64,000 nt of DNA from Nitrospira sp. SG-bin2. GTDB taxonomy: Bacteria; Nitrospirota; Nitrospiria; Nitrospirales; Nitrospiraceae. Shown here in pieces: positions 18,318-26,775 of this stretch. The notes under the pieces are model-generated. The model saw only the letters and a program-made list of their open reading frames with translations, did no database searches and had not been told where the DNA came from. The stretch covers positions 1-64,000 of the forward strand of contig LVWT01000022.1 of NCBI GenBank assembly GCA_002083405.1, written 5' to 3'. A program made the position numbers and the translations under genes. Each line of letters begins with the position of its first letter. Positions within the stretch are counted from its first letter, which is position 1.

Positions 18318-18686
18318 TTATGCCGTAGCCGGGGTCATGTGCTGCTTGGCGAGGCCGCAGAGCTTTTCAAAGCCGACGGCGTCCTTGATCGCCATGTCTG
18401 ACAGGACTTTGCGGTCCAGCAACACATTTGCTTTCTTGAGGGCGTTGATGAACCGGCTGTAGGTCAGCCCGTGGTTCCGCACCGCGGCGCTGATGCGCGC
18501 GGTCCACAGACGGCGGAAATCGCCTTTTCTGTCCTTGCGTCCGACGTAGGCATAGACCAGCCCCTTATCGACGCTCTCCGTGGCCGAACGGAACAGCCGG
18601 CTTTTCCCGCCGTACTGCCCTTTGGCCAGCTTCAGTCGTTTGTTTCTCCGATGTCTTGTTTTCGGTCCGCCTTTTGCGCGAGGCAT
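18318..18686 (-). CDS. rplT: 50S ribosomal protein L20
   Basis: A 122-residue ribosomal protein that binds 23S rRNA early in 50S assembly and often represses its own operon. The start MPRAKGGPKTRHRRNKRLKL and the block LWTARISAAVRNHGLTYSRF are diagnostic. It is the last gene of thrS-infC-rpmI-rplT. In many bacteria pheS and pheT follow; here they are convergent and separated by the accessory island. Confidence 0.97.
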   Translation of the reverse strand: MPRAKGGPKTRHRRNKRLKLAKGQYGGKSRLFRSATESVDKGLVYAYVGRKDRKGDFRRLWTARISAAVRNHGLTYSRFINALKKANVLLDRKVLSDMAIKDAVGFEKLCGLAKQHMTPATA

Positions 18687-18733
18687 GATTCCATACTCCT
18701 TTTCGTTCTAAAAGAACTCCCTGTGCTGAACGA

Positions 18734-18934
18734 TCAGCGTGGGAGCAGCTGCTTCAATACCGCGGTGGACGTGGCATCGACGATCGCGGTGCCGCCCAGA
18801 CGGCGCTTATGGTCGTGTCTCTTGTGCGATAACAGATGGCGCTTGCCCGCTTTGCGCCGGACGATCTTTCCACTTCCCGTTTTGGAGAATCGTTTGCTGG
18901 CGCCTTTATGCGTTTTGACTTTCATATCATACAT
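18734..18934 (-). CDS. rpmI: 50S ribosomal protein L35
   Basis: A 66-residue basic protein with the family core KTHKGASKRFSKTGSGKIVR and RRKAGKRHLLSHKRHDHKRRL. It lies between infC and rplT, the standard order. The gaps of 33 and 47 bp suggest one transcript. Confidence 0.97.
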   Translation of the reverse strand: MYDMKVKTHKGASKRFSKTGSGKIVRRKAGKRHLLSHKRHDHKRRLGGTAIVDATSTAVLKQLLPR

Positions 18935-18967
18935 TCCTTTGGTTAGCCGATTGCTGCATCACATTCG

Positions 18968-19477
18968 TCAATTTTTCGGCGCCACGATCATAATCAAACT
19001 CCGTCCCTCCATGCGGGGGGCATATTCGATCGTGCCGCACTGCGTGAGCTCTGCGATCACCGAATTCATCACTGACCGGCCCATTTCCTGGTTGGCCATT
19101 TCGCGGCCTCGATAGGTGAGGGTGACTTTGGTCTTGTTGCCCTCTTCCAGAAACGTCTTCATCTGCCGAATCTTGATCTCCAAGTCGTGCTTGTCTGTGC
19201 GCGGCCGCAGCTTGACTTCCTTCACCTGCGTGGACTTCTGATGGCGCCGGTTCTGATGGTCCTTCTTGCTGAGCTCGTATTTGTATTTGCCATAGTCCAT
19301 GATCCGGCAGACCGGCGGCACCGAGGTGGGGGCTACTTCGACCAGATCGTAGCCGCCTTCTTGTGCCTGGCGAAGGGCATCCGGTGTGGGGAGAATACCG
19401 AGTTGCTCTCCCTCTGGGCCGATGACCCGCACTTCCCGGACCCGGATTTCACGATTCACGCGCAGTTTGGGAACGAT
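18968..19477 (-). CDS. infC: Translation initiation factor IF-3, probable AUC start
   Basis: Binds the 30S subunit and checks start-codon pairing. The sequence shows the N-terminal domain (VNREIRVREVRVIGPEG, YDLVEVAP, VCRIMDYGKYKYE) and the C-terminal domain (KEVKLRPRTDKHDLEIKI, TYRGREM). The first ATG/GTG-type codon is a GTG at 19459, but the only good Shine-Dalgarno (GAGGAGG, 19490-19484) sits 24 bases before it. An in-frame ATC at 19477-19475 lies six bases after that site, giving 169 residues. IF-3 genes commonly use rare start codons such as AUU for self-control, so I place the start there. Confidence 0.92.
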   Translation of the reverse strand: MVPKLRVNREIRVREVRVIGPEGEQLGILPTPDALRQAQEGGYDLVEVAPTSVPPVCRIMDYGKYKYELSKKDHQNRRHQKSTQVKEVKLRPRTDKHDLEIKIRQMKTFLEEGNKTKVTLTYRGREMANQEMGRSVMNSVIAELTQCGTIEYAPRMEGRSLIMIVAPKN

Positions 19478-19480
19478 AAG

Positions 19481-19490
19481 CCACCTCCTC
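19481..19490 (-). promoter_or_regulatory. Ribosome-binding site that decides the infC start
   Basis: GAGGAGGTGG on the minus strand lies with ideal spacing for an ATC codon at 19477 and too far from the GTG at 19459. Confidence 0.7.
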
Positions 19491-19499
19491 GTATAAGTG

Positions 19500-21419
19500 T
19501 TAAATGTCCTGCCGCACGCGCGCGGTCTCGGCGCGCAATAGATCTAAGACCTGGACGACCGTCATGCTTCCGAGGTTTGCCCCGCTTCGGCCTCTGACCG
19601 AGACGGTGCCGCCTTGGACCTCGCGATCGCCCGCTACCAACATAAATGGAACTTTTGCCTTCTCCGCTTCGCGTATCTTGAACCCGATCTTCTCGTTGCG
19701 GATGTCGGCTTCGGCCCGGAAGCCGGCGTTTCTCAATTGCGCCGTGACGGCGGCTGCATAATCACGCTGGTTATCGGTGATATTCATCACCGTGGCCTGT
19801 ACCGGTGCCAGCCAGGCGGGGAACGCTCCACCGTAATGCTCGATCAGAATTCCGAAGAACCGTTCGATCGAACCCATCAAGGCCCGGTGGATCATGATGG
19901 GCTGGTGGGCCTTGCCGTCTTCCCCGATATAACTCAATTCGAATCGTTCGGGGTTGTTGAAATCGACTTGGATGGTGGAACATTGCCACGAGCGGCCCAG
20001 CGCATCCTTGATTTTGATGTCGATCTTCGGGCCGTAGAAGGCGCCGCCGCCGGGGTCCATGCGGTAGGCGATGTTCCGGCTCTTGATCGCTGCCTCCAGC
20101 GCGCTGGTGGCCAGTGTCCAATGTTCATCGGCCCCCACCGATTCTTTGGGCCTCGTCGAGAGAAAGACTTCAAAATCCGTGAATCCGAATGTCTGCAAAA
20201 TGAAAAACGTGAAGTCCAGCACCCGGCTGACTTCGGTCTCAATCTGGTCGGGCCGGCAGAACAGATGGGCGTCGTCCTGGGTAAAGCCGCGCACGCGCAA
20301 TAATCCGTGCAGAACGCCGGTCCGCTCGTAGCGGTAGACGGTCCCCAATTCGCCGTAGCGGATGGGCAGATCCCGATAGCTGCGGAGATGGGACTTGTAG
20401 ATCATGATGTGGTAGGGGCAGTTCATCGGCTTGAGCTGATACTCGCTGCCCTCCAACTTCATCGAGGCGAACATGTTCTCGCGGTAGTAATCGAGATGTC
20501 CGCTGGTTTTCCACAGGTCAAGGCGAGCGACGTGGGGAGAATAGACCAGCTCGTATCCGCCTTTGATATGCTGCTCGCGCCAGAAATTTTCTATTTGGAG
20601 CCTGATCGCCGCGCCTTTCGGGTGCCAGAGCACCAGACCGGGGCCGATCTCATCCTGGACGGAAATCAAGTCCAGGTCCTTGCCTACCTTGCGGTGGTCG
20701 CGCCGCTTGATTTCTTCCAGCCTGGCCAGATGCGCGTCGAGTTCCGTTTTCGTCGGAAACGAGGTGCCGTAGATTCTCTGGAGCATAGGATTGCGTTCGT
20801 CGCCGCGCCAGTAGGCTCCCGCGGTGGTCAGGAGTTTAAAGGCGCCGATATGGCCGGTCGAAGGCAGGTGCGGGCCACGGCACAAATCCACGAAGTCCCC
20901 TTGCGTATACGCTGAAATCGGCTCCCCGTCGGGGAATCCCTCGATCAACTCGACCTTGTACTGCTCGCCGCGCGCCCTGAAGAACTCAATCGCGTCTCGC
21001 TTGGAAAACTCTCGTCGGGCGATCGGCAGCGTGCGCTTGGCGATGTCACGGGCGCGCTCTTCGATGCTGGCAAGGTCCTCCGGTGTAAACGGCCGATCAT
21101 AGGCGAAATCGTAATAGAAGCTGTCTTCCAGCGCCGGCCCGATCGTCAACTGAGCCGTGGGGAACAGCTCTTTGACGGCTTGGGCCATGAGGTGAGTGCT
21201 GCTGTGGCGGTAGACTTCACGGCCTTCCGGGCTGTCGAACCGGAGCGGTTCAATCGTGGCATCTTCCGACAAGGGGTGCGAAAGATCCACAACGGTTCCA
21301 TTCACGCGTGCCGCCAATATATCCTTGCCCAGGGAAATCCCTAAGGCGGACAGGACGTCTCCCACCGTTTGGCCGGTCTGGACATCTTTGCTGAGCCCGT
21401 CTTTAATCGTAATGTTCAT
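19500..21419 (-). CDS. thrS: Threonine-tRNA ligase
   Basis: A 639-residue class II synthetase. Domains in order: TGS (MNITIKDG to about 60), the editing domain with HSSTHLMAQAV (the HxxxH zinc-type motif), the catalytic core with MNCPYHIMIYKSHLRSYRDL, RYERTG, RVRGFTQDDAHLFCRPDQI and the motif 3 region, and the anticodon-binding C-terminus. I use the ATG at 21419; the frame is open upstream to 21446. It heads the minus-strand operon, with a 22-bp gap to the proposed infC start. Confidence 0.96.
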   Translation of the reverse strand: MNITIKDGLSKDVQTGQTVGDVLSALGISLGKDILAARVNGTVVDLSHPLSEDATIEPLRFDSPEGREVYRHSSTHLMAQAVKELFPTAQLTIGPALEDSFYYDFAYDRPFTPEDLASIEERARDIAKRTLPIARREFSKRDAIEFFRARGEQYKVELIEGFPDGEPISAYTQGDFVDLCRGPHLPSTGHIGAFKLLTTAGAYWRGDERNPMLQRIYGTSFPTKTELDAHLARLEEIKRRDHRKVGKDLDLISVQDEIGPGLVLWHPKGAAIRLQIENFWREQHIKGGYELVYSPHVARLDLWKTSGHLDYYRENMFASMKLEGSEYQLKPMNCPYHIMIYKSHLRSYRDLPIRYGELGTVYRYERTGVLHGLLRVRGFTQDDAHLFCRPDQIETEVSRVLDFTFFILQTFGFTDFEVFLSTRPKESVGADEHWTLATSALEAAIKSRNIAYRMDPGGGAFYGPKIDIKIKDALGRSWQCSTIQVDFNNPERFELSYIGEDGKAHQPIMIHRALMGSIERFFGILIEHYGGAFPAWLAPVQATVMNITDNQRDYAAAVTAQLRNAGFRAEADIRNEKIGFKIREAEKAKVPFMLVAGDREVQGGTVSVRGRSGANLGSMTVVQVLDLLRAETARVRQDI

Positions 21420-21498
21420 CGTGGATGCGAGCCGATGTACGCACAAAAAATGACAAAGGCACCCCGCCTCCGAGAGGTACGCGGATGCCTCGGCCGAG

Positions 21499-21573
21499 TG
21501 GTAGGCGCGGACGGTCTTGAACCGTCGACCTCTACCGTGTCAAGGTAGCGCTCTCCCCCTGAGCTACGCGCCT
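21499..21573 (-). tRNA. tRNA-Val(GAC)
   Basis: A 75-nt tRNA with CCA encoded. The acceptor AGGCGCG pairs fully with CGCGCCT. The anticodon loop is CTTGACAC with GAC as anticodon. The T loop reads GGTTCAAGACC. It lies between thrS and the HU gene on the same strand. Confidence 0.95.
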
Positions 21574-21625
21574 ATCGTACAGCCGCGCATGCTAATATAC
21601 GGTTGCCCGAAGTGTCAAGAAAAGC

Positions 21626-21674
21626 AAAGAGAAGACGGCATCCGTCCCATGTCGGGAGGGGCCGCCTTCTCTTT
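21626..21674 (-). terminator. Terminator after the HU gene
   Basis: A 14-position stem with one mismatch (aaagagaagacggc at 21626-21639 with gccgccttctcttt at 21661-21674) is followed on the minus strand by a T-rich tail. Confidence 0.7.
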
Positions 21675-21697
21675 GTGAAATCGATCGTCGGCCGAGT

Positions 21698-21970
21698 CTA
21701 CCGTACGGCCGACTTCAGCTCCTTACCGGCTGAAAACTTGGGAACCTTGGCGGCAGGGATACGGAGTGCTTCACCGGTTCGTGGATTTCTCCCCATCCGT
21801 GCCTTGCGCTTAGAGATGGTAAAGGTGCCGAAGTTGACGAGCGACACGCGCCGGCCTTTCTTGAGCGAGGACGTGACTGCGCCGGTGAACGCCTCAAGGG
21901 CGGTGCCGGCAGCGACTTTCGTGATCCCGGCCGAGGCGGCCATTTTTGCAATGAGTTCTTCCTTTGTCAT
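21698..21970 (-). CDS. hup: HU-family DNA-binding protein
   Basis: A 90-residue nucleoid protein that bends DNA as a dimer. It shows MTKEELIAKMAASAGITK at the start and the arm region VNFGTFTISKRKARMGRNPR with TGEALRIPA. A clear AAGGAGGG lies seven bases before the ATG. A second HU/IHF-type gene lies at 46858-47136. This copy is closer to HU than to IHF, but the two are hard to separate by eye. Confidence 0.93.
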   Translation of the reverse strand: MTKEELIAKMAASAGITKVAAGTALEAFTGAVTSSLKKGRRVSLVNFGTFTISKRKARMGRNPRTGEALRIPAAKVPKFSAGKELKSAVR

Positions 21971-22039
21971 CGAGTTCCCTCCTTGGTGGGTGTTGAAACA
22001 ATAAGTCCGGATTGACGATACCTCATCGATAAAGAGGCG

Positions 22040-22633
22040 CTACGCCCTCCGGCGTGTTTTGGCCCTCGTGCGTTTCAAAGGAATATGCAATGCCGCGATC
22101 TTTTTTCGTAATGTGTTCCGGTTCAGGCCCAGCAGCTCGGCTGCTTGAATTTGATTCCCCTGCGTCTCTTGAAGCGCGGACGTGATCAAGGGGCGTTCGA
22201 CGGCTGAAATCAGAATCGGGTGCAGGTTTTTCGCCGATCCGTTCCTCATGCCTTTCACGAAATCGCCCATCTTCATATCGAGGTAGCTCTCCAGGGAGGC
22301 GTCCAGGATCTTCCCCTGCTGGGGGATGGACCCGTTATGCTGATTCAAGAGCTGGAGGGTTTTCACCGTTCTTTTCAATACCGTGCGTGAGCCGGTGATG
22401 ACCAGGCTGCGAGACGGATCGACATGATTGGGAAGAGGCATTGCCCCTTCGTGGGCGACCCGGGACTCCATCACCACGGCATCGAACTGATGTTTTGCCG
22501 CCTCTTTTTGAAAGGCCGCCGCATCTCGTGCGATGGTAACAGACGCGTCCTTGAAAGCCTGCCTGAACTGAGCCTGTACCTCGGCATCCGAAGTCAGTAG
22601 CAGAATAGAAAAGATAGATGAAGAACCCGCCAT
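22040..22633 (-). CDS. Regulator with receiver-like domain and Fis-type HTH
   Basis: A 197-residue protein from the ATG at 22633. The N-terminal 110 residues look like a response-regulator fold (IFSILLLTSDAEVQAQF, then FDAVVMESR), but the usual phosphoacceptor Asp is not obvious, so it may be a pseudo-receiver. The C-terminal 45 residues are a Fis/HTH_8 domain (ITSALQETQGNQIQAAELLG, then LNRNTLRKKI) as at the end of NtrC-type activators. The central AAA+ ATPase is missing. It probably binds DNA; its targets are unknown. No good ribosome-binding site was found. Confidence 0.75.
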   Translation of the reverse strand: MAGSSSIFSILLLTSDAEVQAQFRQAFKDASVTIARDAAAFQKEAAKHQFDAVVMESRVAHEGAMPLPNHVDPSRSLVITGSRTVLKRTVKTLQLLNQHNGSIPQQGKILDASLESYLDMKMGDFVKGMRNGSAKNLHPILISAVERPLITSALQETQGNQIQAAELLGLNRNTLRKKIAALHIPLKRTRAKTRRRA

Positions 22634-22963
22634 GAAGGCACCACGCGAACAAGAGGGGCGGATTATTGCCCAGGGTGCCAACGATGTCAATTGAATTTTA
22701 TGGAGACAGGCTTCCGGAGTGCTCCCTGCAAGCCTTTCCGGTTATCATGCGATCAAAAATATTGCGACGCTGGTTCCGCTGCCGGTGCGCGTCTGTCTGG
22801 TATCCCGCAAATAAATATAGGGCACGTTGCGGGGGTTACGCTCACTCTTTGGCAGGCTCACGGCCCTCAGTAGAGTCGAAGAACCAGATACGGGTAACGA
22901 AGTGAGGAACAGCGAATTGTGTCGTGCTGTAGAAACGCTACGGATCTCTAGGTGAGCTGCCAC
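22634..22963. other. Divergent intergenic region
   Basis: The region between the Fis-type gene and the Rrf2 gene. Apart from the promoter proposed at 22964 I see no gene, RNA or strong hairpin in it. Confidence 0.4.
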
Positions 22964-22993
22964 TTGACAGCCAGGTCGGCAAAGATGTAGATA
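22964..22993 (+). promoter_or_regulatory. Likely sigma-70 promoter of the sulfur assimilation operon
   Basis: TTGACA (22964-22969) and TAGATA (22988-22993) are spaced by 18 bases, about 30 bases before the Rrf2-family start codon. The AT-rich segment behind it (attcatacaggaatagtaaa) could hold an Rrf2-type operator. Confidence 0.55.
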
Positions 22994-23023
22994 TTGGTTC
23001 AATTCATACAGGAATAGTAAAGA

Positions 23024-23473
23024 ATGAAAGTGTCTCGACGCACAACATATGGAATCATGGCGGTTATTGACCTGGCCATGAATGGAAAAGATGTTCCAGT
23101 TCAGGCTCGAGCCATAGCAAAACGGCAGGCGATTCCAATCAAATTTCTCGAACAGGTCCTCCATTCCTTGAAGAAGGCAGGGCTTATTGATAGTCTCCGG
23201 GGCGCGCAAGGCGGCTATCTCCTGCTCAAAGAGCCGTCAGCTCTTTCGGTCGCAGATATTCTCGAAGTGTTAGATGGGCCGGTGCTTCATCAAGCCGTCC
23301 ATCGAGACTCGGCCTTCGACCGGCATCTTCCTAAACAGGAATTATTGCTCGGGGATGTCTGGAAGCAAGTGGCCGAAGCCGAACATGATGTGCTCCATCG
23401 AATTACGATCAATGAGTTAGCCAGTCGCCAGCGTGCGATCGAACAGCACCGTAACCCGATGTACCACATTTAG
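23024..23473 (+). CDS. Rrf2-family transcriptional regulator, CymR-like
   Basis: A 149-residue winged-helix regulator: MKVSRRTTYGIMAVIDLA, then IPIKFLEQVLHSLKKAGLI and DSLRGAQGGYLL, the conserved Rrf2 block. It has no cysteine at all, so it cannot hold the Fe-S cluster of IscR, NsrR or RsrR. Cysteine-free Rrf2 members such as CymR control cysteine and sulfur genes through a partner enzyme. It sits 69 bp before the sulfite reductase gene and probably controls this operon and itself. Confidence 0.88.
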   Translation: MKVSRRTTYGIMAVIDLAMNGKDVPVQARAIAKRQAIPIKFLEQVLHSLKKAGLIDSLRGAQGGYLLLKEPSALSVADILEVLDGPVLHQAVHRDSAFDRHLPKQELLLGDVWKQVAEAEHDVLHRITINELASRQRAIEQHRNPMYHI

Positions 23474-23542
23474 AAATTAGGATGACGATCCGCATCCGCT
23501 AAAGAGTGTTTTGCGGGAACGTGAGTGAGAGGAGATGCGCCA

Positions 23543-26026
23543 ATGACTCCCCAACGCCTGAAGACAGTAGACATCAAGACGGTTCCTATTCCGCCTTCCA
23601 TTGCTGAAGAAATCGAAACTTTTGAAGCCGAGGCCATGCGGTTGATTGCCGGCGATGGTTCCTCGGATCTTTTCCGGCCGTTCCGTCTGCAGCACGGAAT
23701 TTATGGGCAGCGGCAGCCTGGTGTGCAGATGGTGCGGATCAAAATTCCGTTCGGAGGGATATCCGCCAATCAGCTCCGCCAGGTTGCGGAGTTAGCTGAC
23801 CGTTACGCCACAGGGGTCGGCCATGTCACGACCCGTCAGGACATCCAGCTCCATTTCGTCGAGCTGAAGGACGTGCCGGCGATCATGCGAGGGTTGGCCG
23901 AAGTCGGGCTGACGACGAGGGAAGCCTGCGCCAATACGGTGCGCAATGTTACGGCGTGCCACTTAGCCGGTGTCTGCCGGGGCGAAGTCTTCGATGTTAC
24001 TCCCTATGCAAAGACGATCGCCTACCATCTTCTGCGCAATCCGCTCAACCAGAGTCTGCCTCGGAAGTTTAAGATCGCATTTTCGGGATGCGCGCACGAT
24101 TGCGCCCTGACTCCTATCCATGACGTCGGGCTGTTGGCAGTCAAACGCGCGGACGGAGCCATCGGTTTCCGTATGGTGGCCGGCGGCGGGCTCGGCTCTG
24201 CGCCGCGCGTCGCGCAACTGTTGCGCGAATTTACGCCGATGGATGAGCTGATTCCGAGTATTGAAGCGGTCATCAAAGTGTTCGATACGCTCGGTAATCG
24301 GAAGAACCGGAACAAGGCCCGTCTGAAGTTCGTCATCGATAAATTGGGGTTCGAGGAATTCAAACGCCGATGGGAAGCGGCCTATGCCTCGATGGGTCAC
24401 AGTCTTCCCAAGGATGAGGGGATTCGGCTTCTTCAACATCAGGATGAACCGACGGCGCTGATCATGCCGGCTAAAAACGGATCCAGCCCTGCTGCCACGA
24501 ATGGAAATGGACATGCCGGTCACATCGGGAGTGAAACACCGTTTCAGATGTGGAAACGGACGAACGTGGTGCCGCAAAAGCAAGCTGGATACGCCACCGC
24601 AGCTATTAAATTGTTCATGGGCGACATTACGTCGGAGCAGCTGCTTGTTGTGGCGGATCTTGCGGAGCGTTATTCCAATGGCAATCTCCGGACCACGATC
24701 AATCAGAATCTCGTGATCCGGTGGATTCCCGAGAGTCAGGTCGAGGCTCTCTACGACGATCTGTCCCTGCACGGCTTGGCCGATCCGGGAGCTGAATTGG
24801 TCGAGGATATTATTGCCTGTCCCGGCACCGATACGTGCGGATTGGGCATTACATCCTCCAAGGGACTGGCGCGTGCGCTGGCCGAGGTGTTTCCGGCAGG
24901 CCGGGTGCCGGAGGACCTGGCGGGCGTCGATGTGAAAATCAGCGGCTGCCACAATGCCTGCGCGCAGCACCACATTTCTACGATCGGCCTGCATGGGGTC
25001 GGCAAACGCCTGGGGAACCATGTCGCCCCGCACTATGAATTGCATCTGGGCGGTTCCGTCAACGGCACGCCCCGTATCGGCCAGATGACGGTCAAACTGC
25101 CGGCCAAAGCGGTGCCGGCGGCGCTCACTCATTTGATCGATGTCTATCGCCGCGACCGTCTGGCGAACGAAGGCCTTCCGGGCTTCATCGTCCGTGTGGG
25201 GAAAAACAAATTGAAAGACGAATTGATCCCCTACACGATCGTTCCGGCTTATGAGGATGACCCGACCTACTATTACGACTGGGAGGGAGAAGAAGAGTTT
25301 ATTCTCGAAGATCTTGGGCCTGGCGAATGCGCCGGCGGTGCTCTTGAAATGATCGAAAACGGCATTCTCGAAGCCGATCAGGAGCTCTACCAGGCGAAGC
25401 TTCTGGTGGACAACCACCAGTATTCCGTCTCCGTGAACAAGTCGTACCGCGCGGTGCTGGCGGCAGCCAAGGCGTTGCTGGTGACGGAGGGGCTTGAGCC
25501 ATCGACCGATTCCGAAACCTTCATTGAATTCGACAGCCGGATTGCCCAAAAGGGCACGGTGTCTCCGATCTACCGGAATCTGAATCAGACCGTCGGGGAT
25601 CTCGGCCCGAAGGAGACGACGGAGCAATCGGCGCGCGAGAAGATGGCCTTTGCAAAGGGATTTGTCGATGCCTGTCGAGCGGCGACCGAACAGATGGGTA
25701 AGGATCTGAAATTGGCCCCGGTGCAGGAAGTACAAGCGCCGGCCCCGCCGGCGCCAGCCGAGGTGACCACGGCTGTTCCGGCTCAGGCCGGCGCGCCGGT
25801 ATACGATCTGCGCGGGGTGGCCTGCCCGCTCAATTACGTGAAGACGAAGTTGAAATTGGAAATGATGGATGCCGGCGAGCAACTGGAAGTCTGGCTGGAT
25901 GCGGGCGAGCCGATCAAGAACGTGCCGATGAGCCTCAAGAACGATGGCCACAAAGTGTTGCTGCAAGAGGCGCTGGAATCGGAAGCGAGTCATTATCGAG
26001 TACTGGTCGAGAAGGTCGGTGAATAA
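23543..26026 (+). CDS. Siroheme sulfite/nitrite reductase fused to a C-terminal TusA-like domain
   Basis: An 827-residue protein. Two sulfite-reductase half-repeats cover about 40-300 and 335-560. The second has C426-x5-C432 and C469-x3-C473, the siroheme-[4Fe-4S] ligand pattern. Unusually, the first half also has C139-x5-C145 and C183-x3-C187. Residues of about 620-720 are helical and HEPN-like. The last 77 residues are a TusA/SirA domain with LRGVACPLNYVK (C761). The start at 23543 has AGAGGAG eight bases upstream. Placement before APS reductase argues for sulfite rather than nitrite as substrate. The electron donor is probably ferredoxin, since no NAD(P)H domain is present. Confidence 0.88.
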   Translation: MTPQRLKTVDIKTVPIPPSIAEEIETFEAEAMRLIAGDGSSDLFRPFRLQHGIYGQRQPGVQMVRIKIPFGGISANQLRQVAELADRYATGVGHVTTRQDIQLHFVELKDVPAIMRGLAEVGLTTREACANTVRNVTACHLAGVCRGEVFDVTPYAKTIAYHLLRNPLNQSLPRKFKIAFSGCAHDCALTPIHDVGLLAVKRADGAIGFRMVAGGGLGSAPRVAQLLREFTPMDELIPSIEAVIKVFDTLGNRKNRNKARLKFVIDKLGFEEFKRRWEAAYASMGHSLPKDEGIRLLQHQDEPTALIMPAKNGSSPAATNGNGHAGHIGSETPFQMWKRTNVVPQKQAGYATAAIKLFMGDITSEQLLVVADLAERYSNGNLRTTINQNLVIRWIPESQVEALYDDLSLHGLADPGAELVEDIIACPGTDTCGLGITSSKGLARALAEVFPAGRVPEDLAGVDVKISGCHNACAQHHISTIGLHGVGKRLGNHVAPHYELHLGGSVNGTPRIGQMTVKLPAKAVPAALTHLIDVYRRDRLANEGLPGFIVRVGKNKLKDELIPYTIVPAYEDDPTYYYDWEGEEEFILEDLGPGECAGGALEMIENGILEADQELYQAKLLVDNHQYSVSVNKSYRAVLAAAKALLVTEGLEPSTDSETFIEFDSRIAQKGTVSPIYRNLNQTVGDLGPKETTEQSAREKMAFAKGFVDACRAATEQMGKDLKLAPVQEVQAPAPPAPAEVTTAVPAQAGAPVYDLRGVACPLNYVKTKLKLEMMDAGEQLEVWLDAGEPIKNVPMSLKNDGHKVLLQEALESEASHYRVLVEKVGE

Positions 26027-26041
26027 GAGGAAGTCAGGGTG

Positions 26042-26773
26042 ATGATGGTGTCACACGACGGAGCCGGATCGATGGCCGACCGCCAGGCCGATCTCAAGGG
26101 ATGGAGTGATTCGCTCGAATCACAGCAGCCCCAGGATGTGTTGGCGGCTGTGCTCCCGCGCTATGCGGGCAGGCTTGTCCTTGCATGCAGCTTCGGTGCG
26201 GAAGATGTCGTCTTGGTCGATATGATTCATCGCCTGGACCCGTCCGTACCGCTGTTCTACCTGGATACGGACTTTTTGTTTGCGGAGACGTATGCGACAA
26301 GAGACCGCATCATCGAGCGCTATCACTTGAAGCCGACACAGGTGATACAAGTCACCGCACTGCTCACGCCGGAACGTCAGGCGGCCCAATACGGCGATGC
26401 CTTGTGGACGAAAGAGCCCGACCGCTGCTGCCAATTACGGAAGGTCGAGCCGTTGACCCGTGTGTTGCAAGGGTACGATGCCTGGATCACCGGCATCCGG
26501 CGCGACCAAGCCCCCTCCAGGGCCGGCGCCGGATTGATTGAGTGGGACGGCAAGTTTGGTCTTGTGAAAGTGAATCCCCTGGCGCGCTGGACGTGGACTG
26601 ATGTCTGGACCTACATCAAGGTCTATGAAGTTCCCTATAATCCGCTGCACGATCGGAATTATCCCAGTATCGGTTGTACCCATTGCACTGCACCGGTTGC
26701 AGACGGCGACGATCCACGAGCCGGCCGCTGGAAAAACTTCACCAAGACGGAGTGCGGCTTGCACAAGGCGTAA
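26042..26773 (+). CDS. cysH: Adenylylsulfate (APS) reductase, assimilatory
   Basis: Reduces APS to sulfite and AMP using thioredoxin or glutathione-type reductant. The 243 residues show the PP-loop fold start LVLACSFGAEDVVLVDMIHR and DTDFLFAETYATRD. DRCCQLRKVEPL (adjacent cysteines) and CTHCTAP together give the four [4Fe-4S] ligands that mark APS rather than PAPS reductases. The C-terminal ECGLH holds the catalytic Cys. The ATG at 26042 is eight bases after GAGGAAG; a GTG at 26039 is the alternative. Confidence 0.93.
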   Translation: MMVSHDGAGSMADRQADLKGWSDSLESQQPQDVLAAVLPRYAGRLVLACSFGAEDVVLVDMIHRLDPSVPLFYLDTDFLFAETYATRDRIIERYHLKPTQVIQVTALLTPERQAAQYGDALWTKEPDRCCQLRKVEPLTRVLQGYDAWITGIRRDQAPSRAGAGLIEWDGKFGLVKVNPLARWTWTDVWTYIKVYEVPYNPLHDRNYPSIGCTHCTAPVADGDDPRAGRWKNFTKTECGLHKA

Positions 26774-26775
26774 CA

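Noticed and set aside
23963..25993. A 676-codon open frame on the minus strand opposite the sulfite reductase gene
   Set aside because: It is a mirror of the GC-rich plus-strand coding sequence. It has no domain, and the plus-strand frame has clear motifs.
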